The notes: a model not told the origin generated them from the letters alone. Shown: positions 26,713-35,589, counted from the stretch's first letter. The stretch: DNA of 64,000 bases from Gehongia tenuis (GCF_014384795.1 NZ_JACRSR010000001.1:868001-932000); one strand, 5' to 3'. Made by a program: numbers and translations.

Positions 26713-27756
26713 GTGAAGACAAAGATCAAATATTGGATTTTGGTGGCCTTTGCGCTGGCGGCTCTCCTTTTTTTGTTTTTTTCGGCGCCGGGCGTGACGG
26801 TTCCGCTAATCATCGGCATCATTGTCGCCTATCTCATCAATCCGCTGGTTAAATTCCTGGAAAAGCACATGAAGCGTGGCTGGGCGCTCGCCATTATTCT
26901 TGTTTTTTTAGTCATTTTACTCGCTCTTATCGTATGGCTGGTGGTGCCCGCCATCATCTCAGAGATGCAGGAGATGATCGAGAGGGTGCCGGAGTATCTG
27001 GATATTCTCAAAAACTTTGTGGCCCGGCTGCAGGAAAAAGTGGATGCCTGGGACATGAACATCAACATCATGCAAAGCCTGGAGGACACGCTGGCCAATC
27101 TTCAGGGCTCCCTGTCCGGCATGGTGGAGCACTGGACGGACGCCCTGCTGGCCGCCATGGAAAAGGTGATTTGGATTGCTCTGGTGCCCGTTCTGGCCTT
27201 CTATCTTCTCAAGGATCAGGAGTATTTCCTGGGACTGCTGAAAAAACTCATACCCATCCGATACCGCCCCTCGGTGCAGCGTATTTTGGCCAGCATCCAT
27301 AAATCCCTCATGGGATATCTGAGGGGCCAGCTGATTGTGTGCATCATTGTGGGCGTGACCACCTCCATCGGACTTGCCGTTTTTGGCATCAAGTATGGCT
27401 TGGTTCTCGGTCTTGCCATGGGCGTATTCAATATTATTCCTTACTTCGGCCCTTTCCTTGGCGGCGCCTTTATTACACTGGCCGCCGCGACGCAGGGGCT
27501 CACCAAAATGATCATCGCTTTGGCGGTGGCCGTGGGCATCCAGCAGCTGGAGTCCACCTTCATCACGCCGAAGATTGTGGGGAACACGGTGGGCATCCAT
27601 CCGCTGTTCGTGATTCTCATTGTGCTTCTTGGAGGCCAGTTCATGGGCGTTGCGGGCATGCTTCTCGCGGTACCTATCGTGCTGATGGCGCGGGAAACGG
27701 TGACCACCATTTACAAAGAACGACTGATTGCCCGATTTGATGAGGAAAAAGTTTGA
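26713..27756 (+). CDS. AI-2E family (PerM-type) permease
   Basis: 347 residues, about eight predicted membrane helices. C-terminal family block NTVGIHPLFVILIVLLGGQF and the central YGLVLGLAMGVFNIIPYFGP are characteristic. Members of this family are linked to autoinducer-2 export or Na+/H+ antiport, but substrates vary. GTG start with GGGAGG upstream. In many Clostridia a gene of this type precedes alaS and ireB; here alaS is missing and ireB follows directly. Confidence 0.88.
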   Translation: MKTKIKYWILVAFALAALLFLFFSAPGVTVPLIIGIIVAYLINPLVKFLEKHMKRGWALAIILVFLVILLALIVWLVVPAIISEMQEMIERVPEYLDILKNFVARLQEKVDAWDMNINIMQSLEDTLANLQGSLSGMVEHWTDALLAAMEKVIWIALVPVLAFYLLKDQEYFLGLLKKLIPIRYRPSVQRILASIHKSLMGYLRGQLIVCIIVGVTTSIGLAVFGIKYGLVLGLAMGVFNIIPYFGPFLGGAFITLAAATQGLTKMIIALAVAVGIQQLESTFITPKIVGNTVGIHPLFVILIVLLGGQFMGVAGMLLAVPIVLMARETVTTIYKERLIARFDEEKV

Positions 27757-27781
27757 AAAATCATGGGGGATAAGCTATAAT
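27753..27781 (+). promoter_or_regulatory. Predicted promoter of ireB
   Basis: TTGAAA at 27753-27758 and TATAAT at 27776-27781, 17-base spacing, overlapping the end of the permease gene by 4 bases. Confidence 0.75.
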
Positions 27782-27804
27782 AGGTCCATAGGTCCTAAAG
27801 GTCC
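27782..27804 (+). repeat. Three AGGTCC direct repeats at the ireB transcription start
   Basis: AGGTCC occurs at 27782-27787, 27790-27795 and 27799-27804 (steps of 8 and 9 bases), starting one base after the -10 box. Confidence 0.7.
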
Positions 27805-27821
27805 TTGGAAGGAGGCTAACT

Positions 27822-28085
27822 ATGGACAGGCTGGAAGAAACCATGCACTTTCACATGGAATCGGACAACGCAAAACAGGTGCGGGAAATCATGGATACGG
27901 TTTACAATGCTCTCATTGAGAAGGGATACGAGCCCATCAATCAGATCGTGGGCTATATCATGTCCGGTGATCCCACCTACATCACCAGCTACAACCACGC
28001 CAGGACGCTGATCCGTCGTTTGGAACGGGACGAAATCCTGGAGGAAATGGTTCGCTACTATCTCAATGGTAATTCAAAAAAATAG
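27822..28085 (+). CDS. ireB: IreB family regulatory phosphoprotein (UPF0297)
   Basis: 87 residues with the family core [20 protein letters not shown] and the C-terminal [14 protein letters not shown]. In Enterococcus faecalis, IreB is a target of the Ser/Thr kinase IreK, phosphorylated on Thr4 and Thr7; here Thr7 is present but residue 4 is Leu. Located as in B. subtilis yrzL-yrrK-yrzB, but with an aldo/keto reductase inserted before ruvX. Confidence 0.93.
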   Translation: MDRLEETMHFHMESDNAKQVREIMDTVYNALIEKGYEPINQIVGYIMSGDPTYITSYNHARTLIRRLERDEILEEMVRYYLNGNSKK

Positions 28086-28089
28086 CGGG

Positions 28090-29034
28090 ATGCCGGGGAC
28101 GGTTCTGGGCAGGACGGGAATTGAGGTTTCAAGGCTTTGCTTTGGAACACTGACCATTTCCCCTCTGCAGCAGAACATGACGCCCGATGCGTGCATCCCT
28201 TTGTTTGAGTGTGCCCTGGAACAGGGCATCTATTTTTTTGATACGGCTGAGCTTTATGAAACTTATGCCCATCTTCGGCAGGTTTTGCGGATGAAGGAGG
28301 ACGCGGTGATCGCCACCAAATCCTATGCCTACGACCGAAAGAGTGCCGAAGCCAGCGTGGAAAAGGCATTGAGGGAACTGGGCCGGGACTATATTGATCT
28401 ATTTTTGCTCCACGAGCAGGAAAGCGTACACACCATCCGGGGTCACTACGAGGCGGTGGAGCGGCTTTTGGAGTATAAGCAAAAGGGCGTGATCCGTGCG
28501 GTAGGCCTGTCCACCCACCATGTGGCCGCCGTTAAGGGGGCGCTCCTTTATCCCGAGCTTGAAATTGTCCACCCCATCTTCAACCGCTGGGGTCTTGGCG
28601 TGGCCGATGGGGACGGAAAAGCTATGGAGGCTGTGGTGGCTTCCGCCTATCTTGAGGGGAAGGGCATCTTTGCCATGAAGCCTCTTGGCGGCGGGCACCA
28701 CCTGCAGGAGAGCCGGGAAGCATTCGATTATGTTCTGCAAAGCCCCTATGTGCATGCGGTGGCGACGGGCATGCAGAGTGTGGAGGAGATTTTGGTCAAT
28801 TCCGCCATCTTTTCCGGACGGGAGCCGGACCCGGCGCTGGTCCGGAAACTCTCCGGGCATCGGCGCAGGCTGATGATCCACGACTGGTGCGAAGGATGCG
28901 GAAAATGTGTTGCCCGGTGTCAGCAGGGCGCCCTTCGGATTGAGCAGGGTAAGGCCGCCGTGGATGGGGCAAGGTGCGTTTTATGCGGCTACTGCGCGTC
29001 GGTTTGCCCCCAATTTTGTATCAAGGTGATTTAG
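28090..29034 (+). CDS. Aldo/keto reductase with C-terminal 2[4Fe-4S] ferredoxin domain
   Basis: 314 residues from ATG 28090. The N-terminal TIM-barrel reductase begins VLGRTGIEVSRLCFGTLTI, and the C-terminal 55 residues carry two four-cysteine clusters, CEGCGKCVARCQ and CVLCGYCASVC. Such ferredoxin-fused reductases are frequent in anaerobes; substrates are unknown. An in-frame ATG at 28066 would overlap ireB by 20 bases; neither start has a clear ribosome site. It interrupts the usual ireB-ruvX adjacency. Confidence 0.85.
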   Translation: MPGTVLGRTGIEVSRLCFGTLTISPLQQNMTPDACIPLFECALEQGIYFFDTAELYETYAHLRQVLRMKEDAVIATKSYAYDRKSAEASVEKALRELGRDYIDLFLLHEQESVHTIRGHYEAVERLLEYKQKGVIRAVGLSTHHVAAVKGALLYPELEIVHPIFNRWGLGVADGDGKAMEAVVASAYLEGKGIFAMKPLGGGHHLQESREAFDYVLQSPYVHAVATGMQSVEEILVNSAIFSGREPDPALVRKLSGHRRRLMIHDWCEGCGKCVARCQQGALRIEQGKAAVDGARCVLCGYCASVCPQFCIKVI

Positions 29035-29046
29035 GAAGGTGAATAT

Positions 29047-29472
29047 TTGCGTATCCTAGCATTGGATGTAGGCACAAGAAGAATCGGTGTTGCCATTTCG
29101 GATGATACGGGACTGATTGCCCAAGGGGTGGAATCCTACACCCGTCGTTCGGAGGCGGACGATCTCGCCCATTTTGAAGGGCTGCTTGCGGATTTAAAAC
29201 CTCAGCGCATTGTGATAGGGCTGCCGAAAAATATGAATGGAACTGAAGGTCCGTCCGCGGAAATGGCCCGGGAGTTCGGCGAAAAACTTCAGACCATCTG
29301 CGATATTCCCATGGAATATTGGGACGAGCGGCTGACCACAGTGATGGCCGAAAAGATTTTGATTGGGAATGACACGTCCCGGAAGAAACGCAAAAAAGTG
29401 GTGGACAAGCTGGCCGCCGTTTTGATCCTCGAAAACTATCTGGACGCCCTGCGCGTTCGAAAGGAGCTGTGA
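29047..29472 (+). CDS. ruvX: Putative pre-16S rRNA nuclease / Holliday junction resolvase YqgF
   Basis: 141 residues from a TTG start behind GGAAGGTG. RNase H-like fold with ILALDVGTRRIGVAISD, the VIGLPKNMNG segment and WDERLTTVMAE. Family members mature the 5' end of 16S rRNA in E. coli. One base separates it from the DUF1292 gene. Confidence 0.94.
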   Translation: MRILALDVGTRRIGVAISDDTGLIAQGVESYTRRSEADDLAHFEGLLADLKPQRIVIGLPKNMNGTEGPSAEMAREFGEKLQTICDIPMEYWDERLTTVMAEKILIGNDTSRKKRKKVVDKLAAVLILENYLDALRVRKEL

Positions 29473-29473
29473 G

Positions 29474-29749
29474 ATGGAAGAGAATATCGTGGAATTGTTG
29501 GACGAAAACGGCGAGACCGTTCGGTTTGAGCATTTGATGACCTTTGAATACGGAAGCGGCGCTTACATGGCCCTGTATCCTCTTGACCCCATGGAGGACG
29601 TGGGCGAGGATGAAGTGGTGATTTTTGAGATTCAGCTGGATGAAAATGGAGACGATATCTACGTGGGCGTGGAGGACAAGGAAGAGCTGCAAAAGATCTA
29701 TGAGGAGTTTCTCCGGCTCTATGATGATGAGGGCGATTCGGACGAATAA
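29474..29749 (+). CDS. DUF1292 (UPF0473, YrzB-like) protein
   Basis: 91 residues, very acidic, with the conserved block YMALYPLDP and EVVIFEIQLDENGDD. It follows ruvX as in nearly all Firmicutes. Function unknown. The acidic tail ends EGDSDE. Confidence 0.9.
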   Translation: MEENIVELLDENGETVRFEHLMTFEYGSGAYMALYPLDPMEDVGEDEVVIFEIQLDENGDDIYVGVEDKEELQKIYEEFLRLYDDEGDSDE

Positions 29750-29751
29750 GC

Positions 29752-29780
29752 TTGCCTTCCCGGCGGGCCTATGGTATAGT
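29752..29780 (+). promoter_or_regulatory. Predicted promoter of rpsB-tsf
   Basis: TTGCCT at 29752-29757 and TATAGT at 29775-29780, 17-base spacing. Confidence 0.7.
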
Positions 29781-29806
29781 ATATGGCGATAACGCACTTT
29801 CGCGGA

Positions 29807-29850
29807 TCCCAAGCTTGTGCCGGCACACTGGCCTGCCGGTGGCCTTGGGA
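29807..29850 (+). ncRNA. Structured 5' leader of rpsB
   Basis: Within a leader of about 100 bases, TCCCAAG (29807-29813) pairs with CTTGGGA (29844-29850), and inside it GCCGGCA (29819-29825) pairs with TGCCGGT (29834-29840), leaving an 8-base loop. A two-stem leader in front of a ribosomal protein operon suggests feedback by S2, as known for rpsB in other bacteria; this specific leader is inferred. Confidence 0.55.
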
Positions 29851-29888
29851 GTGGAAGCGGAAGGTGGAAAAAACAAGGAGGTGGAAGT

Positions 29889-30671
29889 ATGCCTGTTATT
29901 TCGATGAAACAGCTTTTGGAAGCGGGCGTGCACTTTGGACATCAAACCCGTCGTTGGAATCCGAAAATGAGCCAGTACATTTTTACGGAACGCAACGGCA
30001 TCTACATCATTGACCTTCAGAAAACCGTTCGGAAGATTGATGATGCCTATTACTTCGTTCGGGACCTTGCCATGGAGGGCAAGAGCATCCTGTTCGTGGG
30101 CACCAAGAAACAGGCCCAGGAATCCATTGAGGCCGAGGCCAAGCGTTGCGGCATGTTCTATGTCAATCATCGCTGGCTGGGCGGAATGCTGACCAACTAT
30201 AAGACCATTCGCACCCGTGTGGCCCGCATGAACGAGATCGAGCGCATGGAAGAGGAAGGCGTGTTCGAGCAGCTGCCCAAGAAGGAAGTTATCAAGCTGC
30301 GTTTGGAGCATGAAAAGCTTGAAAGGAACCTCGGCGGCATTCGCGAGATGAAATCTCTGCCCGGCGCCCTTTTTGTGGTGGATCCCAAAAAGGAGCATAT
30401 CGCCGTGGCGGAAGCGCGCATTCTCGGTATTCCGATCGTCGCCATTGTGGACACCAACTGTGACCCCGATGAGGTGGATTACGTGATCCCCGGCAACGAT
30501 GATGCTATCCGTGCTGTGAAACTCATTTCCGGCAAGATGGCTGACGCCGTTCTCGAGGGACATCAGGGCGAGCAGATGGAGGACGCCCCTGCGGCGCCCG
30601 CACCCGAGGCCCAGGCCGAAGCGGTGGAAGCCGCTCCCGCAGCTGAGGCAGTCGTGCCTGCCGAGGCTTAA
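29889..30671 (+). CDS. rpsB: 30S ribosomal protein S2
   Basis: 260 residues from ATG 29889, with AAGGAGGTG 5 bases upstream; the reading frame is open further upstream but has no start signal. Begins [20 protein letters not shown]. The C-terminal 30 residues are an Ala/Pro/Glu-rich tail ([19 protein letters not shown]) not essential to the fold. Followed by a hairpin attenuator and tsf. Confidence 0.97.
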   Translation: MPVISMKQLLEAGVHFGHQTRRWNPKMSQYIFTERNGIYIIDLQKTVRKIDDAYYFVRDLAMEGKSILFVGTKKQAQESIEAEAKRCGMFYVNHRWLGGMLTNYKTIRTRVARMNEIERMEEEGVFEQLPKKEVIKLRLEHEKLERNLGGIREMKSLPGALFVVDPKKEHIAVAEARILGIPIVAIVDTNCDPDEVDYVIPGNDDAIRAVKLISGKMADAVLEGHQGEQMEDAPAAPAPEAQAEAVEAAPAAEAVVPAEA

Positions 30672-30683
30672 GATTGAAGCTGG

Positions 30684-30711
30684 AGGGGAAGAGGATATCT
30701 TCCCCTTTTTT
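30684..30711 (+). terminator. Attenuator or terminator between rpsB and tsf
   Basis: AGGGGAAGA pairs with TCTTCCCCT around GGATA and is followed by six T residues. Partial termination would set the S2 to EF-Ts ratio. Confidence 0.8.
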
Positions 30712-30740
30712 ACGGTTACTTTGAAAAGGAGGAAAATGTT

Positions 30741-31388
30741 ATGATTACTGCAAGCCAAGTCAAGGAGCTGAGAGAGCGCACCGGCGTGGGTATGATGGAT
30801 TGCAAGAAGGCCCTTACGGAGACGGACGGCGATATGGAAAAGGCTGTTGAGCTTCTTCGTGAGAAGGGTCTTGCCGCGGCTGCCAAGAAGGCCGGCCGCA
30901 TTGCCGCCGAGGGTATCGTGGAATCCTATATCCACATGGGCGGCCGAATTGGCGTTTTGGTGGAAGTGAACTGCGAGACCGACTTCGTGGCCAAGACCGA
31001 CGATTTCAAGAGCTTCGTGCGGGATATCGCCATGCAGATCGCCGCTTCCAACCCCCAGTATGTGTCCAAGGAAGAGGTTCCCCAGGATGTTATCGAGAAG
31101 GAGAAGGAGATTCTCCGTATCCAGGCTTTGAACGAGGGCAAGCCCGAGAAGATCGTGGACAAGATGGTGGAAGGCCGCATCCAGAAGTATTATAAGGATG
31201 TATGCCTCCTCGAACAGCCCTTTGTGAAGGATCCCGATATGACCGTTTCTCAGCTGGTTAACGAGAAGGTCGCCAAAATCGGCGAAAAGATCGCGGTGCG
31301 CCGTTTCGTCCGCTATGAGATGGGTGAAGGCCTGCAGAAGCGCGAGGACAACTTTGCTGAGGAAGTTATGTCCCAGATGAATGGCTAA
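30741..31388 (+). CDS. tsf: Elongation factor Ts
   Basis: 215 residues: the short form of EF-Ts, lacking part of the core found in the ~290-residue versions. N-terminal [18 protein letters not shown] binds EF-Tu, and [19 protein letters not shown] is the core signature. Guanine-nucleotide exchange factor for EF-Tu. Terminator after the gene. Confidence 0.96.
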   Translation: MITASQVKELRERTGVGMMDCKKALTETDGDMEKAVELLREKGLAAAAKKAGRIAAEGIVESYIHMGGRIGVLVEVNCETDFVAKTDDFKSFVRDIAMQIAASNPQYVSKEEVPQDVIEKEKEILRIQALNEGKPEKIVDKMVEGRIQKYYKDVCLLEQPFVKDPDMTVSQLVNEKVAKIGEKIAVRRFVRYEMGEGLQKREDNFAEEVMSQMNG

Positions 31389-31400
31389 TGAATCGAAACA

Positions 31401-31439
31401 GCCCCATAAACCGCAAATTCGCGGGGAATGGGGCTTTTT
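31401..31439 (+). terminator. Rho-independent terminator after tsf
   Basis: GCCCCAT (31401-31407) pairs with ATGGGGC (31428-31434), with an inner CCGC/GCGG stem, followed by TTTTT. Confidence 0.8.
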
Positions 31440-31460
31440 CATAATCAGGAGGTGCTTTGG

Positions 31461-32168
31461 ATGAGTAAGCCGATATACAACAGGGTGATTTTGAAGATCA
31501 GCGGCGAAGCGCTGGCCGGGGACAAACATTTCGGATTCGACAACGATGTCATAGGCGAGGTGACCGACGCCATCATCGACACGGTTAAGCTGGGTGTCCA
31601 GGTGGGTATCCTGGTGGGCGGCGGCAACTTCTGGCGGGGCCGGGACGGCAAGGAGATGGACCGCACCACGGCGGACTACATGGGGATGCTTTCCACGGTG
31701 CTGAACGCCCTGGCGCTGCAGGACGCTTTGGAGCATAAGGGCATGGAAACCCGGGTGCAGACCGCCATTGAGATGCGGCAGATCGCCGAACCCTACATCC
31801 GCCGCCGGGCGGTGCGCCACCTGGAGAAGGGACGCATCGTGATCTTTGCCTGCGGCAGCGGCAACCCCTATTTTTCCACCGACACGGCGGCGGCGCTTCG
31901 GGCGGCGGAAATTGAAGCGGATGCCATTTTACTGGCAAAGAATGTGGACGGCGTCTACAATGCCGATCCAAATCAGGTTTCCGATGCCAAGCGCTTTGAT
32001 GAGATCGGTTATCTGGATTTCATCAACCGGGGTCTGTCCGCCATGGACACCACGGCGGTCACCCTTTGCATGGACAATCATATTCCCATCAGTGTGTTTT
32101 CGCTGGCCGAGCCCGGGAATATTGTCAAAGCCGTGATGGGCGAAGCGACGGGCACCTTAATTCGTTAA
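31461..32168 (+). CDS. pyrH: UMP kinase
   Basis: 235 residues from ATG 31461, seven bases after AGGAGGTG. Amino acid kinase fold with [13 protein letters not shown] and [19 protein letters not shown]-like C-terminal region is [11 protein letters not shown]. Phosphorylates UMP to UDP. Order rpsB-tsf-pyrH-frr is the classical arrangement. Confidence 0.97.
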   Translation: MSKPIYNRVILKISGEALAGDKHFGFDNDVIGEVTDAIIDTVKLGVQVGILVGGGNFWRGRDGKEMDRTTADYMGMLSTVLNALALQDALEHKGMETRVQTAIEMRQIAEPYIRRRAVRHLEKGRIVIFACGSGNPYFSTDTAAALRAAEIEADAILLAKNVDGVYNADPNQVSDAKRFDEIGYLDFINRGLSAMDTTAVTLCMDNHIPISVFSLAEPGNIVKAVMGEATGTLIR

Positions 32169-32174
32169 AGGCAC

Positions 32175-32203
32175 TTGTACAATTGGTGAAAATCTTATAA
32201 AAT
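32175..32203 (+). promoter_or_regulatory. Possible promoter of frr
   Basis: TTGTAC at 32175-32180 and TAAAAT at 32198-32203 with 17-base spacing. Moderate match only. Confidence 0.4.
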
Positions 32204-32228
32204 GGTACTCAGTAAAGGAGGGATCTCT

Positions 32229-32786
32229 GTGCCGGATGCATTGATTCAAGCAGCAACAAAGAAAATGGAAAAGACAGTTGAACTTTATAAACAGGATTTG
32301 GCCAGCCTGCGGGCCAGCCGGGCCAACCCTCAGGTGTTGGACCGCATCATGGTGGACTATTACGGCGTTCCCACGCCCATCAATCAGGTGGGCAATGTGG
32401 CAGTCCCGGAGCCCCGGCTTTTGACCATTACCCTTTGGGACACCAGTATGCTGAAGGAAGTGGAAAAAGCACTTCTTGCTTCCGACCTTGGCTTGACCCC
32501 CTCCAACGATGGCAAGATGATCCGCCTCGTCTTCCCCGAACTGACGGAGGAGCGCCGCAAGGAGCTGGTCAAGGTGCTCTATAAGAAGAACGAGGAGGCC
32601 AAGGTGGCCGTGCGGGCGGTGCGGAGGGATACCATCGATCAGTTCCGGCGCCAGAAGAAGAACGGCGAAATGACGGAAGACGATTATAAGGACCTGGAGG
32701 ATGAGATTCAAAAGCTCACCGATGCCAAGGTCAAGATGCTGGAAGGCATCACGGCTGAAAAAGAAAAGGAAATCATGGAAATCTAA
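32229..32786 (+). CDS. frr: Ribosome recycling factor
   Basis: 185 residues, exactly the usual RRF length, from GTG 32229 with AAAGGAGGG 6 bases upstream; an ATG at 32202 lies in the promoter region and is rejected. Contains LRASRANPQVLDRIMVDYYG and the RRDTIDQFRRQ segment. Splits post-termination ribosomes with EF-G. Confidence 0.97.
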   Translation: MPDALIQAATKKMEKTVELYKQDLASLRASRANPQVLDRIMVDYYGVPTPINQVGNVAVPEPRLLTITLWDTSMLKEVEKALLASDLGLTPSNDGKMIRLVFPELTEERRKELVKVLYKKNEEAKVAVRAVRRDTIDQFRRQKKNGEMTEDDYKDLEDEIQKLTDAKVKMLEGITAEKEKEIMEI

Positions 32787-32796
32787 ACGAATACAA

Positions 32797-32824
32797 GATT
32801 CCCAGGACGGATGTCCTGGGAATC
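32797..32824 (+). other. Perfect inverted repeat between frr and uppS
   Basis: GATTCCCAGGAC and GTCCTGGGAATC form a perfect 12-base stem with a 4-base loop. No T tract follows, so it may be a processing or stability hairpin, or a weak terminator. Confidence 0.6.
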
Positions 32825-32849
32825 CTCATTAAACGGACGGAGGATCGAG

Positions 32850-33620
32850 ATGGACGGGAAAGCCAAATGGTTTCGTTCCAAAGCGCCTGAGGAATGGGCA
32901 AATTTGGATCCAAAGCGCATACCCCGCCACGTGGCCGTCATCATGGACGGCAATGGACGCTGGGCCACGAAGCGGGGGCTCCCCCGAAGCATGGGCCACA
33001 GGGCGGCTATGACGGCCCTCAAGAACACCATCCGCATGTCATCGGATCTGGGGATGGAGGCGCTCACCCTTTACGCGTTTTCCACGGAAAATAAGAAGCG
33101 TCCGGCCCAGGAGGTTGGTTTTTTGATGAACCTTCTGGTGGAATTCATGGCCAGGGAAATCGACGAACTGGACGAAAACGGCGTTCGCATCCGCATCATC
33201 GGCCACTACGATGAGCTGCCTGAAAAGGTGGTCGCCTGCGTGGGCGAGGCCATGGAACGGACGAAGGACAATGACGGGCTCAAACTGAGCATTGCCCTCA
33301 ATTATGGGAGCCGGCTTGAGATTGCGGACGGCCTCAAGCGCTTCGGCAAGGAGCTTTTGGCGGGTGAAATTTGTCTGGAGGATGTGAACGAGGGGACCTT
33401 GGGCCGCTATCTCGATACCGCTGGGCTGCCCGATCCGGATCTCGTGATCCGAACCAGCGGCGAGCTTAGAATCAGCAACTTTTTGCTGTATCAAATTTCC
33501 TATGCCGAACTATACTTTACCGATACCCTGTTCCCCGATTTCGGGGAAGCGGATTATCTTGAAGCGCTTCAGGATTATCAAAAAAGAAACCGCCGTTTTG
33601 GTGGGGTAACGGAAGGGTAG
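32850..33620 (+). CDS. uppS: Isoprenyl (undecaprenyl diphosphate) synthase
   Basis: 256 residues from ATG 32850, with ACGGAGG 7 bases upstream. Family signature HVAVIMDGNGRWATKRG and IRTSGELRISNFLLYQISYAE. Makes the C55 carrier lipid precursor for peptidoglycan. First of the block uppS-cdsA-dxr-rseP-ispG-polC. Confidence 0.96.
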   Translation: MDGKAKWFRSKAPEEWANLDPKRIPRHVAVIMDGNGRWATKRGLPRSMGHRAAMTALKNTIRMSSDLGMEALTLYAFSTENKKRPAQEVGFLMNLLVEFMAREIDELDENGVRIRIIGHYDELPEKVVACVGEAMERTKDNDGLKLSIALNYGSRLEIADGLKRFGKELLAGEICLEDVNEGTLGRYLDTAGLPDPDLVIRTSGELRISNFLLYQISYAELYFTDTLFPDFGEADYLEALQDYQKRNRRFGGVTEG

Positions 33621-33624
33621 GGCT

Positions 33625-34434
33625 ATGGGAAAGAGAATCGTAACCGGCGTATTGTGGGCCATCTATCTGGTGGCGGTGATCATCTTTGGCGGCTGGCCCT
33701 ATTGGATCACGGTGGGGGGCCTCATGCTGATTGGCACCCATGAGATTCAAAGCGTCTTTAAGAGCGCCAACTACCGGATCGTGGAATGGCCTGGTTTCGT
33801 GATCAGTGCCCTGCTGGTGCCCGCCATGCTCTGGAAGGGTGCCATGGGTATGCTCATCGTTTTCTGTCTTGGCTTTGTAGTGGCCTTGGCGTGGCAGGTC
33901 TTTCACATGGAGGACACGATGGGGGATCTGACGGGCACCGCCTTTGGTCTGTTTTATCCCGCCATGCCCCTTGGATTTTTGGCGCTGTTGATGCGCTTCG
34001 AACCGGAGCCCATGGGCAAGATCATGGTGATTTTGGTGCTTGCCTGCACGTTCATTGGCGATACCTTCGCCTATTTCGCCGGCAGAGCCTTCGGCAGGCA
34101 CAAGCTCTGTCCCAAGGTGAGCCCCAAAAAGACGGTGGAAGGTTTCATCGGCGGATTTGCGGGCAGCATTCTGGCGGGCATCGCTACGGCCCTGGTGGTG
34201 GAGCATCTTTTCCATGTGCCGGTGTCCATGCTGTATTTTGTGCTGACCGGCATTTTATGCGGCATTGCGGGGCCACTGGGGGATCTCAGCGCCAGCGTGA
34301 TCAAGCGCAAGCTGGGCGTGAAGGATTTTGGAAACTTCCTGCCGGGCCACGGCGGAATCATAGACCGTTTTGACGGCGTTCTTTTCACGGCGCCCATGAC
34401 CTGGATGCTGTGGACACTATTTTTAGGAGCATAG
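33625..34434 (+). CDS. cdsA: Phosphatidate cytidylyltransferase
   Basis: 269 residues with about eight membrane helices and the C-terminal signature SASVIKRKLGVKDFGNFLPG. Converts phosphatidic acid to CDP-diacylglycerol. Four bases from uppS and three from dxr. Confidence 0.95.
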   Translation: MGKRIVTGVLWAIYLVAVIIFGGWPYWITVGGLMLIGTHEIQSVFKSANYRIVEWPGFVISALLVPAMLWKGAMGMLIVFCLGFVVALAWQVFHMEDTMGDLTGTAFGLFYPAMPLGFLALLMRFEPEPMGKIMVILVLACTFIGDTFAYFAGRAFGRHKLCPKVSPKKTVEGFIGGFAGSILAGIATALVVEHLFHVPVSMLYFVLTGILCGIAGPLGDLSASVIKRKLGVKDFGNFLPGHGGIIDRFDGVLFTAPMTWMLWTLFLGA

Positions 34435-34437
34435 AGC

Positions 34438-35589
34438 ATGAAGCGTATTGCCATATTGGGTTCCACGGGCTCCATTGGTACGCAGGCGCTGGACGTGGTG
34501 CGGGAGCACCGGGACGAATTGGAAGTCATTGCGCTGACGGCCCATGGGAACTGGGAGCTTCTTAATAGACAGATCGAAGAATTCAGGCCCGCGTTTGTGG
34601 GCTTGGTGGAGGAGGCGGCAGCGCGTGAGCTGGCGCCTTTGCTGCCCCCAAGTGTTTGTCTTGCATCGGGGGCGGACTGCAATCGTGAGGCGGCGACCCT
34701 TCCTGAAGTGGATATGGTGCTGGTGAGCGTGGTGGGCATGTGCGGGCTTCTGCCCACTTTGGCGGCCATTCGTGCAGGTAAGAAGATCGCCCTTGCCAAC
34801 AAGGAGACGCTGGTGGCCGGCGGAGATTTGGTGATGCGGGCCGTAAGGGAAACGAACGGGGTATTGCTGCCGGTGGACAGTGAGCACTCGGCAATCCATC
34901 AAAGCCTGATGGGAACCAGGCCCGGCGATCTTCTCCGCATTCTTCTCACCGCTTCCGGCGGGCCCTTCCGGACATGGAGCCGTGAACGCATTGAAAAAGC
35001 CACGGTGAAGGATGCCCTCAACCATCCCACCTGGAACATGGGCGCCAAGGTTACGGTGGATTCAGCGAGCCTGATGAACAAGGGGCTGGAGGTCATCGAA
35101 GCCGCCCATCTTTTTCAGGTATCGGGGAGGGAGATCAAGGTGGTGGTCCACCCCCAAAGCATCGTCCATTCCATGGTGGAGCTGAAGGACGGTGCCGTGA
35201 TCGCCCAGTTAGGGGTGCCGGATATGCGGCTTCCCATCCAGCTGGCGCTGATGGAGGATGAGCGAAGGAATCTGTCCGGCCCGAGGCTGGATTTTGCATC
35301 CATTGGCCAGCTGACCTTTGAGGATGCGGACATGAACCGGTTCCCGGCGCTGCGCCTCGCCTATGAGGCCCTGGAAAGCGGGGGATTGATGCCGGTGGCG
35401 TTCAATGCGGCGGGCGAAGTGGCGGTGGCCGCCTTTTTGAAGGAGAGGATTCCCTTCGGCCGCATGGCGGAACTGGTGGAGCGGGCTATGGCGGATACGG
35501 TTCATGCGCCGGCGCCCGATCTTGACACCATCCTGGGCTTTGACCTCGAGGTGCGCCGCAAAGTTGCGCTTTGGATGGATGTGGAGTAA
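34438..35589 (+). CDS. dxr: 1-deoxy-D-xylulose 5-phosphate reductoisomerase
   Basis: 383 residues. NADPH-binding AILGSTGSIGTQALDVV, metal and substrate site near PVDSEHSAIHQSL and TWNMGAKVTVDSASLMNKGLE. Second step of the MEP isoprenoid pathway, whose sixth enzyme ispG lies two genes downstream; so isoprenoids come from MEP in this organism. Confidence 0.97.
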   Translation: MKRIAILGSTGSIGTQALDVVREHRDELEVIALTAHGNWELLNRQIEEFRPAFVGLVEEAAARELAPLLPPSVCLASGADCNREAATLPEVDMVLVSVVGMCGLLPTLAAIRAGKKIALANKETLVAGGDLVMRAVRETNGVLLPVDSEHSAIHQSLMGTRPGDLLRILLTASGGPFRTWSRERIEKATVKDALNHPTWNMGAKVTVDSASLMNKGLEVIEAAHLFQVSGREIKVVVHPQSIVHSMVELKDGAVIAQLGVPDMRLPIQLALMEDERRNLSGPRLDFASIGQLTFEDADMNRFPALRLAYEALESGGLMPVAFNAAGEVAVAAFLKERIPFGRMAELVERAMADTVHAPAPDLDTILGFDLEVRRKVALWMDVE

